Below, piece by piece: positions 37,356-47,750 of a stretch of 64,000 bases of DNA. The notes under the pieces are model-generated. The model was not told the origin of the DNA, made no database searches, and saw only the letters and a list, made by a program, of their open reading frames with translations. Numbering within the stretch: the first letter of the stretch is position 1; every line of letters begins with the position of its first letter. Location: assembly GCA_003665825.1 (NCBI GenBank), contig QPFY01000014.1, positions 1 to 64,000 on the forward strand, read 5' to 3'. This stretch comes from Microbotryum silenes-acaulis. Its lineage: Eukaryota > Basidiomycota > Microbotryomycetes > Microbotryales > Microbotryaceae. The translations under genes were made by a program, and so were the position numbers.

Positions 37356-40300
37356 TCACAGTGCGCTTAAAGTGTCCTGCATCAGGGCGACACCGAACCG
37401 AGCCACAGCCGCCGCGGTGTCGTCCCTGACATTTGACCTGATCACATCTTCCGTCACTGCGGCCTCCAAGAAGTGAAGGAGCCCTTTGACCAGGCTGCCA
37501 TTCGTCGCGGCGCGGACGCACAGCTTCTCGATCACCTTCCTGTCGCGCCGTCCTTCGAGAGCGGGAAGGACCAGAGCAGGTGATGCGGTCTGTGTTGCGA
37601 TGATCATGGTCACAAACAACTGCTGAAGGAAATCTGTCGTCTGCGTTTTTATTGTCGCAAAAGGGACAGGCTGGCAGTGATGAAGGGCATCAGCTTTCAA
37701 TTCGAAAATCGATCCCCAACGCTTCTGAACACACCTTCAGCACAGTCAACGACAAGGCATCCTTCGCTATGCACCATGCATAGAGCCGGGCGAGGTTGTG
37801 TACGCGCCGGGGTGAGACCATCCCACCGGTGGTATCCATATCAATCGACTTGACCAATTCTTCGCCGCCAACGCTGTCTTTTCCGAGTTCTCTGAGAAAG
37901 TCCCACAAGCAGTACTGAAGCGTGATCCTGAAGCCATGCGACCGTTTCGCAAGTTGAGCGGAGACCAGGGTGTAGTACGGGTTGTACCGCCTCTCCTGCG
38001 CGTTTTACAAATGGGTCGGTGCGTTATCCGAGCGTCAGCGCATGGCTCAGGCCTCAAGCTTGAGGCTTCAACCTGGGAATGGTGGACTCACATTGCCGCT
38101 GCACCGTAGCAGAACCCGCACGATCTCGCGTTGCTGCACATCCGTGAGACCGAGCTGAAGTAGTCGATCACACGCATCCGCATAGTCTTCTCCGCTCATC
38201 AAAATCACGAAGATGGTCCGTCGAACGTCGGTATTCATCCCATGCGCTCGCGCCAACTTGAGAAGGCCATCTTCCAAACCGACGCTGCGCTGGCCCCCGG
38301 GCGGTCCGGCGCGACTCGTGTCTACCTCTGCTTCGGCGATCCCGGCCCAAGCAGCACCGACGAGCCACCATTTTCCCCTCGATGAGCTGTTGCGAATATC
38401 CGATAACGTTATCCGTAGTGGTTCATGATACGACGCTACACAGACATGCGTCAGTGAAGCTCGGGAGAACAAGGGCGTCGCATCGTCGACCCTCACAATT
38501 CTTCTTCCCTAGGCTCGCTATGAGTTTCTTCAGACTCGAATAGCCGTCATTTGTACCAACAAAATCAGACTTGAGCTTATTGTTCTTGACGTCGGTGAGC
38601 ATTTCGAGCATGAATTTGGTCCGTGAGCTGGGACACCAGAGTTTAGCCGGTCAGTTTTCTAGCGTTCGATGCGCCGTGGCAGTGGCAGCAGCGAGGGCGT
38701 ACTTCATGCTCGAACTAGCGTCACCCAAGGCGGCTTGCTCCTTAACAAGGGCAACTATCTCCTTCAAAGCACTCGGATCGTCTTGCCGAAGATGTGAACC
38801 AGATCCTAGGCAAGTGAAACCCAGCAAGATTGCACACTCAGTCGCGCAGCAACGAGCAACCCGAAACGAGCGTCGCAACTCACTTTTGATCAACTTCGAC
38901 AAGAGTTCGACGTCGAGTTCCCCTAGACCATTCTTGATGAAAAACCGGATGATATCGTACACGATAGTACACCCTACGACTGAGAAGTTGTAAAGCTCCG
39001 CCAAGAATGCTGTGAGGTTGAGACAGGTTTTGCTGCCAGGCCGACCCTCGAAAGCGACAGGTTGAGATGGAGCTTGTGGACGCTCAGCTGACGATGTGTC
39101 TGTACCTTCGTTGTACGAAGCGTCAAATAATTCGATCGTCTTGGAGACCACTCCCGCCGACAGTTCAAGTCCCACTACGTATGCCATGGCCGAGACGAGC
39201 GCTGCGTACGTGATCAAGAGCTGGTCGCCCAAATTGTCTCGAGTGGAAATCGTTTCAAGCAGCAGTGACGAGAAAGCATTCGACACGAGCGCTCGGGGGT
39301 TCGTGTCATAGATCGCACTGATAGCATCAATGATAGGCATCATGTTCGAACTCGAGAGTCGGTTCAGGTGGCCAAGTAACTGGCGCCGGATCCGAGAGTC
39401 TGCTGGCGGTTCATCCGTTCGGCGAGGTGCTGTCACGGGCGTCGACACGGGAACTGAACGTGATACATTCGTCGCGACATTGCGAAGTTGTGGGGGGACG
39501 TAGCGGGCTGTCGGAGCTGGTGGCGCGGGAACGGCCGCATTCGTGCTAGATCCCGATGAGAACTCGTCTGAAGCGACAGTGGAAGAAGTGACGTCCCACT
39601 GCGTGATAACGTCCCTATTCTCGCTGAAGCCCTCTCCATCGCTCTCGGATTCTGTTCCATCGTTAAGTCGTTCGTTTACGTCTTCGTGAACGTCATCCTC
39701 GTGCTCGAAACCGCTTTCGCTAGCGGTCTGGGTGCTTGCGTGCTGTGGGCAGCGAGACGGCTCCCCTGCGTCAGCTCGACACACCTCACCACAGTTGAAA
39801 GAGCACCAATAACACCGCTCAAGGAAGATAATTAAGACAACTCTACCTTGCTCGATGCTGCGCCTTGGTCAAAGGCTGCCGCCTCGAGATCTTCCAGACC
39901 CTCGAATAGATCTAGGACCAGACGGCCGGGGCGATGACAGCCGGGATGTTAGATGCCTTGAGTGGTGCCAACGGAATTAAATTTGCTGGATCCCAGCCAC
40001 GTACCTTCCAAACCGTCTTCTTCAAACTCTTTCTTCACATTGCTGCGTTCCTCGCGAGAGATTGGGGAGTCTCGATGGATCCCCAGCTTGGCTTCTAGCC
40101 AGGCGATCTCACGATCTTCGACCGACACGAGACGAGGTTTAGTCCGATGCAGATCGGGCGCGGAACCCCTCTTCTCTTGCTTGGATAAAAGTTTCTCCAG
40201 AGGCGTTCGACGCGTTGCTTGGGGGGTGCCATGAGCTGCGCTAGAAGTCGATGGAGACACAGCTGCGGTATTGACGAGTTCCTCGGCACCTCGACTTCGA

Positions 40301-40725
40301 CTCGCTGCGGGGCCTCGTCGCGCCTTCTTGATCGCACGCGTCGCTGGTACATCGGCGCTTGCTCGTTTTCGATCCAGCGAAGGAAAGCCCGTATTGCTCG
40401 GTGTATACTCCAGCTTCGAGGGCGGTGAATGGGCTTGCTTGTGTGTCCTAAGCTGCTTCCGACGCTCGTTGCGTGACTTGTGCGTGTGTGCCTGTGGCAG
40501 TGAGCCAAGCGCTTCGAGCTCCGTCCGTAACTTGGCTGGTAGCTCGATCTAGAATTTCTTACACACCCGAAGTAGGAACGATCGCGAATGGAAGATTGGC
40601 CATGGAACCGGATCAGCACTCGTCGACAGCGGCTGGCCCGGATGACGTTGACCGGCGAATGCGAAGAGCTCGAAGCTTACCGTACGTCGAAGCACACCTT
40701 TGCCTTTGTTCCTCGAACCCGCCAT
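37356..40725 (-). CDS. SGD1: Nucleolar MIF4G/MA3 protein Sgd1 (NOM1 homologue), multi-exon
   Basis: Nucleolar scaffold for 18S rRNA maturation; it recruits a DEAD-box helicase. Exon 1 is 40725-40681 (MAGSRNKGKGVLRRT), exon 2 about 40548-40005 (ELPAKLRTELEALGSLPQ; EDREIAWLEAKLG), exon 3 about 39911-39847 (DLFEGLEDLEAAAFDQG) and exon 4 from about 39742. Exon 4 holds the MIF4G domain (YVPPQLR, RRQLLGHLNRLSSSNMMPI, AYVVGLELSAG, IRFFIKNGLGELDVEL). Later exons hold DDPSALKEIVALVKEQ, RTKFMLEMLTDVKNNKL, SSRGKWWLVGAAWAG, then the MA3 domain (NTDVRRTIFVILMSGEDYADA, with QERRYNPYYTLVSAQLAKR). The end is VARFGVALMQDTLSAL. Introns are short. Some 3' exon joins are not fully resolved. Confidence 0.88.
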
Positions 40726-41030
40726 GGCACACGTTCCTCGTTGGCAAGTCGTACAAAGAGCGTGGTCAAGATCGCTCGGACTCGGCCAGTGCCGTTTTGT
40801 GTAGTGTCTTGTCGAGACTACACGGGGCGTGGTGCGCGAGCGGGAGAAATCGCAACAGCTCGGCAGCGACTCTTGGACTCAATTTAGGGTTAGGTCTGGT
40901 TCGCCCTCATTAGCCCTGGTTAGCCCTGGTTAGCCTATTACTCCAGCAGCCCGCGCGCACCTTCGCCCTTCGCCTCAGTATTTAGGCACCTGTTCGCACC
41001 CATCCCCCTTACTTTGTACTCGACGCAGAA
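40726..41030. promoter_or_regulatory. Divergent promoter between SGD1 and COX11
   Basis: 305 bp separate the two start codons. At 40884-40897 there is TTTAGGGTTAGG, a telobox-like motif. At 40908-40935 TTAGCCCTGGTTAGCCCTGG forms a short tandem repeat with a CCTGG core. Either or both genes may use these sites. Confidence 0.45.
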
Positions 41031-42013
41031 ATGTTAAAGTGCAACTGCGCAGTGAGCACATTACCGCTATCGACAAGGTGCTCGACAGCAGTAGGATCGG
41101 TCGCTTCCTGGACGGGTACGAGCAGCATCGCCGGCAGCCGATACGCGAGCACAACTCGGAGACACCTCGCGATCGATAGCTGGGCTCAGCAGAGAAGCAC
41201 GAGTTTTTGCCCTTCTCGTAGCAATCGGGCCGCATTCGTGACCGAGGCAAGCTGCTTGTGGTCGTTGCGACGTTTGGCAGCATCACCACCGCATCACCGG
41301 ACTTTCGCTTCCACCTCGCATTCGTCCGCCGCAAGTGCCCAGCGATCCCAAGCGTATGCCGATGCCCGCAAAGCCCACTACCAACAACGTAACAGATCGC
41401 TGCTGCTTTATTCCTCGGCCACAATCGTACTTGTCACGACCGCATCTTATCTGGCCGTACCCCTTTACCGCGTCTTCTGTAGTGCGACCGGCTATGGCGG
41501 CACCCCTGCGACCGACAAATCTCGATTCGGCGCCGAGCGTTTGATCCCTGTGGCCGAGACCGAACGTCGCATCAGGGTGCAGTTCAACGCCGACTCGTCC
41601 GATTCGTTGCCGTGGACGTTCACGCCTCAGCAAAAGGAAGTACGCGTGCTCCCGGGCGAGACTGCCTTGGCCTTCTATACGGCCAAGAACAACTCGACCG
41701 AGGATATCGTCGGTATCGCAACTTACAACGTGACGCCCAATAACGTGAGGCTCCAGCTCTTTGTTCTTCCCCAAACTATGGCAGAGCGATGTTGCTCGCG
41801 CTGCATCTCGCCAAGTGCTGACCACAGCGATTGCCACGAGGACAGATCGCCCCTTACTTTGCAAAGGTCGAATGCTTTTGCTTTGAAGAGCAGCGCATCC
41901 TTGCCGGCGAAGAGGTGGACTTGCCCGTCTTCTTCTTCATTGACAAAGACTTTCTCGAGGATCCTCTTATGCGTGATGTGCAGGAAGTCACCTTGTCTTA
42001 CACATTTTTGTGA
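41031..42013 (+). CDS. COX11: Cytochrome c oxidase assembly protein Cox11 (copper chaperone), 2 exons
   Basis: Delivers copper to the CuB site of cytochrome oxidase subunit 1 in the inner mitochondrial membrane. Exons 41031-41744 and 41846-42013 are joined by a 101-nt GT-AG intron and give 293 aa. Residues 1-115 are Ser/Arg-rich with few acids, as for a mitochondrial targeting sequence. One membrane helix follows (LLLYSSATIVLVTTASYLAV), then YRVFCSATGYGG. The soluble domain has LPWTFTPQQKEVRVLPGET, TYNVTPN and the Cu(I)-binding CFCFEEQ, and ends RDVQEVTLSYTFL. All family hallmarks are present. The N-terminal start is the first Met of a long frame; a later Met is possible. It converges with DSS1, 263 bp apart. 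Confidence 0.93.
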
Positions 42014-42276
42014 GCAGGCTCGTCGGGCATCAAGCCTGGGACCCGTAGCTGACGTTTTCCCGCGGCCACTTTGTCCTCAGCCGAGCGCGAAGAGATCATT
42101 TCGGTAACCTTGTGCCTGCGGAGGCAGAACTATCCAGGTAGTACACTGTTGTCCTCTGCAAAGCCAAAATTCGAGCAGTGCTTATCTGATAGCATGAAAG
42201 TGCCTCATCATGCCCATTTCGGATGACACATTAGCCATAGCCAGGCAAGGGACTTTACATTGCACCACCTGACTGT

Positions 42277-45200
42277 CTAACCGGCTCGCGGCTCTACCAA
42301 GACTCGATGATCAACGCATTGGATAGTGACAGGGCGGCTGTCGCCAGCGGCTATAGCATCCGCAGCCGTGTAAGAGATCAAGGTTCCGCGCACTCCCAAT
42401 TCACGCAAAAGCACAGGTTGGCGCCACGAACCTTCCATCTCGCTCCTAGAGGGGCCGCGCAACGCGAGGGCGGTCAGTCCTCGTGAGTGGAAGGCGGTGT
42501 AAGGATCTTGATCGTTGAGACTTGAGCCCTGGCGTTGCGAGGCTTGCGCCGCTTGAAATTTGTGTCGCAGGATGTACATTGCCCAAAAGTTCTCGGCGTT
42601 CTTTGACAATCTTGCGCGCTGCTTTTGGGACGCATCAAACTCACGGGCGTGTACATGCACCTGGTCGCGGGAGAACAGAGGCGAGACAGCACCCGGGGAT
42701 AGGGCCGACTTGAGCTGCCAATGCGAGAACAAATCACTGTAGCGACGGAGCGGACTTGTTACGCGCACGTATCCACTCGAGTCACGAATCCCCATGGGCC
42801 AATGCACGCCTGGCTCGGCTTGAGTTTTGCCCGGCAGAAAGTCGATGCCGAGCCGCACAATGTCGCTTGCATTTGCTTCTCCAGTCTCCGGCTCGCGCAA
42901 AGCTAGTATATCGGAAAGGGAGGACGTCGACGAGACTCGCGGCGGATCTTGAACTCGGAAAGGCATTGGAAGCCCTCGCTCGACGCAGAACTTGGCAGCC
43001 GTTCGGTTGGCAGCAACCATGGCCTCTGATACCAGCATCTGCGCAGACCCCAGTGGCGTGGCCGACCACGCGAGACTCTTTGGTGCTGCCGGTAGATGGA
43101 GGGTCACAAGTGGACATTGAGAGTAGAAGGTCGGCCACGAAGAGGTTTGCCAAGTTGCGTCGGGTGGCGGTGACACTGTGACGCTCGACGATGGGAATTG
43201 CCAGAAGAGTGCATCGTTGTCGGCGCGGCGACGCAGGAGAGCGCGAGCTAGCTTATGGAGCACATCCAGGTCGGTTTTGACTTGGTCAGGCGTATTGATA
43301 GCAAGCTCGCCATCGTCGGTCTCGCGAAGATGTACTGAGGGTTGAGAGTGAGGTGTAGCATCTCCTGAGAGAGGGTACTCGAGCCTGGTGGGGTTTGAAT
43401 CCGCAGCTGCATGTCCGAGTATTGCGTTGACGGCGCCATAAGTGTAGCGTTTTACGTTCCGCACCACACCCGCGGTGACATTACCGTCTACAACGCGACC
43501 CGTTTCGTCCACTAGAGTGCTGAAAGACATCGTCCGTTGAACCCCACCATTGTGAGCGCCGAGACTCAATCTTCCGTCGTCAACGAGAAAGCTCGGGAGC
43601 ATCGACCACGTGCGCTCGGGAAAGTATTCCGTTTGCACACGCGTGCGCGCGACTCGAGAAATGCTGTGCTCGGGAGAGATAAGTGTGGTTGGGTCGGCGA
43701 TGTGCACATGGATCCACCACGTTTTCAATCCACGGGATGCTGCTGTAGGCTCGATCGAAATCCCGTCGTCCAATTCTCGAGCACTGGCGTCGTCTATTGT
43801 ATAGACATTGAGTGATCCAAAATCATGCCGAACGTCGTCCAGACCATCGATTATAGGAAGCGACGTTCGCGCTCCCTGTGAAGAACGCTGCAACGACTGG
43901 GTCTCATTTTGAAGACTGGCTGAGGCCGTGTCCCATGGCTGCAGCAAGCTTCTCGACTCTTGTACGACCCAATTTTCCCACGGTGGCAACGCCCCAAGCT
44001 CGGCGAGGAAGGTGTACACATGTAAGCGATCGATTGTTTTGCCCCGCGGCAGATCCTGTTGAGACGCCCTGCGAGTGACTCCGGACCTGCCGCAGCGGTC
44101 CGAAGCAGCGTCGACAAGTTTGATAATTGAAGGCGTTGTCGATAAGTAAGGATTGCGTTGGAGTGCGCGTGGGGTCTCCGCCGAGAAGCGAAGAAAGTCG
44201 ATAATGCGTAGATCGTCCTTGTTCCACGAAACGTCGGGTATAGGATTTTTGAGCAGCGGCTTTACCGTCCCGATCGATGGCGATGCAGTGCCCTGGAGCA
44301 TACTATGTTGTCTGACTTGCACGGCTCGGTCGACGAAGTCCATGATTTGCGGACTGCGCTGTCGAACCCACGACCTAACTGTGACCAAGACTTCGACTTC
44401 TTCGTGGGGCCGCAGTTGAAAAGTACCCGTCGTACGCATCAAAGCTGGATCCGCAATAAAGTGCTCCGCATCCTGCATCATGAGTCGATGAATTGCGAGT
44501 TGCACCTCGGGCTTGTGTTCGCCGGAGTACTCCAACAGGTCGAGTGCGGTCCGGCAGTCGATTGAGTGCGGCGTTTGAGCATGTGACAAACAAAGCTCGT
44601 AGAGTCGCAGGGCGCCAAGGGAGATCAAGGCCCTCGTCTGGTCCTCGATGCGCACGGAAAATTGGCGAAGACTCTGAATGATCGGGAGAACGCTTGGATC
44701 GCTAGGGTTGAGCAGCAAACATCGCTGTGCGAGGGGAGAGCTGATGAATTGAGGCACAATACATGTGATCGAGCCTTGCTTGATGGCTTGATACTCGGCG
44801 ACACCGAGCGAAGACAAGATGAGTAGCTGGTCGTGTTTTTCGTTCGACTTGCCCAGGAACACGCCGTCGGTCGGTACGCCGTCGCTACATGGCAAATTAA
44901 AGCCCCAGTTCAAGGTCAGTCCTAACAATTCTTCTTCGTGTGCAGCGAAAGCTCACGTACTCCATGCTTTCGACCCAGCAGCCCGGTGAAAGGACGACAT
45001 CGGCTCGTGAGTCGTAGTCAGCCGACGTGCCAGTTCGGAGAGTAGCTTTCCCCGACTGGCGCAGCTCAGGATCTGACCCTGATAAAGAGACGTCGCGGAA
45101 AAAAATCGGCGCGTGCATGCTCGAATCATCAGCCAGCGTCGGCCTCGCAGTGTATGGCAATGCTCCGGCTGCGCTAGGTGGGGCCGAGCTGGTGAAACTG

Positions 45201-45652
45201 CGTCGATGTGATGCAGTCAAAGACGACGGTGTCGAGCGCCGTCTGAGGTCGGTCGCGGCACGAGCTTCATTGTTACGTTGGGGAGTACGTTTCCAGCCGT
45301 GTTGTGTATACGCTTGCCCGCGTAGCCGCGAAGGGTCACGGTTCTGGAGCTCCATCTGGGCATGGATCGCCGCACGAAGTGTGCGGTCGAGCACGCGCTG
45401 GTGTGAGGTTGTTATTGGACCTGGCGATACTCTGTCGTGATTAGACGTGCTCGGTGGTGTAGTGTCAGATTGCTCGAGCTCGCGACTGCCTGGCGAGGCC
45501 GCGATGGACCAATGCGACGATGCAGGCGAGATCAAGCGGGATGACGACGACGATAGAGTCCGAGTGCGGGCATGGTCATGGGCAGTAGCCACCGTCTTTG
45601 ATGAAGGCTTGATCGAACACCTCCATCCCTGTCGTGAGCTAGAAGCAAGCAT
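42277..45652 (-). CDS. DSS1: Mitochondrial RNB-family 3'-5' exoribonuclease (Dss1-like), 2 exons, 1099 aa
   Basis: Exons 45652-44961 and 44884-42277 join through a 76-nt intron (GTACGT…TAG) in frame. RNase II/RNB domain: YTIDDASARELDDGISI carries the metal-binding Asp cluster. IHVHIADPTTLISPEHSIS, YFPERTWSMLPSFLVDDGRL, LVSEAMVAANRTAAKF and SSGYVRVTSPLRRYSDLFSH follow. In yeast Dss1 forms the mtEXO degradosome with helicase Suv3, and this length and the Ser/Arg-rich N-terminus (residues 1-60) fit a mitochondrial enzyme. Residues 60-230 are low complexity. Rrp44 and cytoplasmic Dis3L2 are less likely because no PIN domain is visible. Helitron tail sequence lies 224 bp upstream. Confidence 0.88.
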
Positions 45653-45875
45653 GCGACCCCTTGTATTCGATGCCTGTCGAGTCTGTCGAGGCGATCGATA
45701 GGTCCTGACAAGTCTGCGAAGCAGCCTTCGCGAGCCCGGCTGAACCGGTCAATGGCCTGCCAACTTCGCGCCAGACTTGCGCCAGACTGCGCCAGATCTG
45801 GCTAGATCAGGCCTTGGCGCGCACGCAAAGGGCCACTGCCCAGTGACCACTGTGGCAGTGCCATTTTTTATTTTA
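45653..45875. promoter_or_regulatory. DSS1 upstream region with GCGCCAGAC repeats
   Basis: Two copies of TTGCGCCAGACT-like sequence and further CCAGATCTGG and CCACTGCCCAGTGACC half-sites lie at 45764-45855, about 110-200 bp upstream of the DSS1 ATG. No gene seen. Confidence 0.4.
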
Positions 45876-46800
45876 CTAGGTGCGGCAGCGCGCTCCGCGC
45901 GCCACCTCCCACCGTAACCGTTGACCCGCTGCAATGTGATGTACTTTGCTGCAACAGCTGCCGTACTGTTGAGTAACGGAAGCGTAGTGGTTGAAGTCGG
46001 GAGAGAAGCGCGCGACGACGATCAAATGTACAGAGCCTTCATTTCATCACTGAACTCTTTTTTTGTTCTCTGGGAGCCCGATGATGTGCTCGGAGCTTTG
46101 AGGTAACTCTTAATTTCAACATTATCCGCTTCTCCGTTCTCAGTCTGATGAAGCAAAACTCTGACACCCTCCACATTCGTTGCTCGGGACAACGCGACAT
46201 ACAACTGGCCGTGAGAAAAGACGGGCGTCTCCAGACACACTCTTACCTGTTGAGACTCTGAAGGTACTCGATCAAGAACAGTGATTCGTCTTGCAGCAGG
46301 TCGAGCACCATGTCGTTGATCTGATCCACCTGCGAATTTTTGGGCGCCAATTTTGCTCGCTATCGGAAGTATTCGACTTTTTCGCCTATCAACATATTGT
46401 CCAGTTCGAGCGCGGGGACGGGATAAACGTGTCTGATCAACCCGGATCTGCTCCTCGTGATCGCCGGCAGGAGAAGCTCACGTGGGAGCGATAAAGTCTT
46501 CTGTTTTGTTCGCCGAGCCATCTCCAACTCCTAAGAGCCAATCTGCAAAGTCCTGTGCGTTTGCCCGTTCCGTTTCGGTCACGAATCCCCTGTGATGTTA
46601 CAGTCCAACCGGTCAGTCAGTCATGCTGCCCTGCGTTTTGCTTTTGAAAGATTGGCACACACCTGCCAACACGAAGGTCACTCCACCGAACCGAGCCGTT
46701 GAGGATCTGCCACGGGATGGTGAGCCGCAATTCACGCAACCAGAGCCCGTTTTCTTGCGCAATTCGTTACAACTATCAGTATTCTTGCTGTTGTCCATCT
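45876..46800 (-). mobile_element. Helitron-like 3' end with PIF1-type helicase remnants
   Basis: Minus-strand coding scraps match the PIF1/Helitron helicase: FGGVTFVLAG (about 46710-46680), LAPKNSQVDQINDMVLDLL (about 46370-46310) and FSHGQLYVALSRATNVEGVR (about 46215-46150), ending at a stop near 46022. Stops and shifts separate them. About 115-145 bases further on, a GC-rich hairpin (GGTGGCGCGC…GCGCGC…CACC, 45906-45880) runs straight into CTAG followed by T, the usual Helitron 3' terminus (CTRR|T). No Rep domain or 5' TC end was located. Confidence 0.6.
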
Positions 46801-47750
46801 GTAGCAATGGCAGTGAAGACTCACATTTAGTGTCCCAATGACCCGGACTCTCAACCGTACGAAGTCAATCCTTCCGCTGTGTCACTGAAGTCCAATGTCT
46901 GTTTTTCGTATCAGTTTTTCCGTCATATCTAAGACTGCACAGCCATGTCAAGTCATAACTCACGCATGCAGTGTCACCAGCTGATGGTGAAGGAAAACAA
47001 CTCGAAAAGAAGACGTGTTGAAGGGAATTGCTGCTTGGTAGTTTTCCATTAGCTCCTCAACAACATACCAAGAGCACAGTTCAGGAAGTTACTTACTCGA
47101 ATCCGTAGCTATGCTGCATGGGGCAGCCATTTCTTGAGAAAACTTGTCCCGTACTCGTTGCAGAGCTTCCACGACGACCCCTTCGGGTGTCGCGAGCTCG
47201 AGGTGGCGATGGGTAAGGTGTGAAGAGCAGGAGGGAGAAAGATGGAGAAGCCTGCGCCTCAGTTTAAACCGGGCTCATAGAATGTCGCGGAAGGCCGCGG
47301 AACGTCGTGGAGTGAAGCCCAGTGTCGGCAAGCCGTGACACGCTGGCGGGGCCCTTAACGGCGGAATTGGCGCACTGGCCGACACTACCCGAAGTCTGGC
47401 ATAGATTTCGGCAGTGGCAGGAACTGGATGATTGAAGGAACTACGCTACGATGTGGTAGACACGCAAGACAGGTCGTCTCAGTCTGCTTCGGGAAGCAGA
47501 GGCTAGGGTCATGTGCCAGGCTGCTTTGATGGGAAATGGAACCTCGGCGAACTTAGGCGAAACGGTCTGTCGCTGGCCAACCCATGCTGAAACAGCGCTA
47601 GCTAGCTGGGACGCACTGGACCGAGAGCTGCATATGACGTCACGCCACGTGGTTTGTCTCCCTGATTTGTCTCCCGTTCTCTGACGTTCTTTGACGTTCT
47701 TTGTGTAGACGACAGTTGTTTTTAGTAGTTTGTAGATAGATTGTAGATAC
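46801..47750. other. Stretch without a recognised gene
   Basis: Possibly further Helitron remnants on the left. Near 47270-47340 there is a GC-rich stretch with GGCCGCGGAA repeats. Near 47670-47705 GACGTTCTTT recurs in tandem just beyond the probable 3' end of LINE C. I see no gene I can support. Confidence 0.35.
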
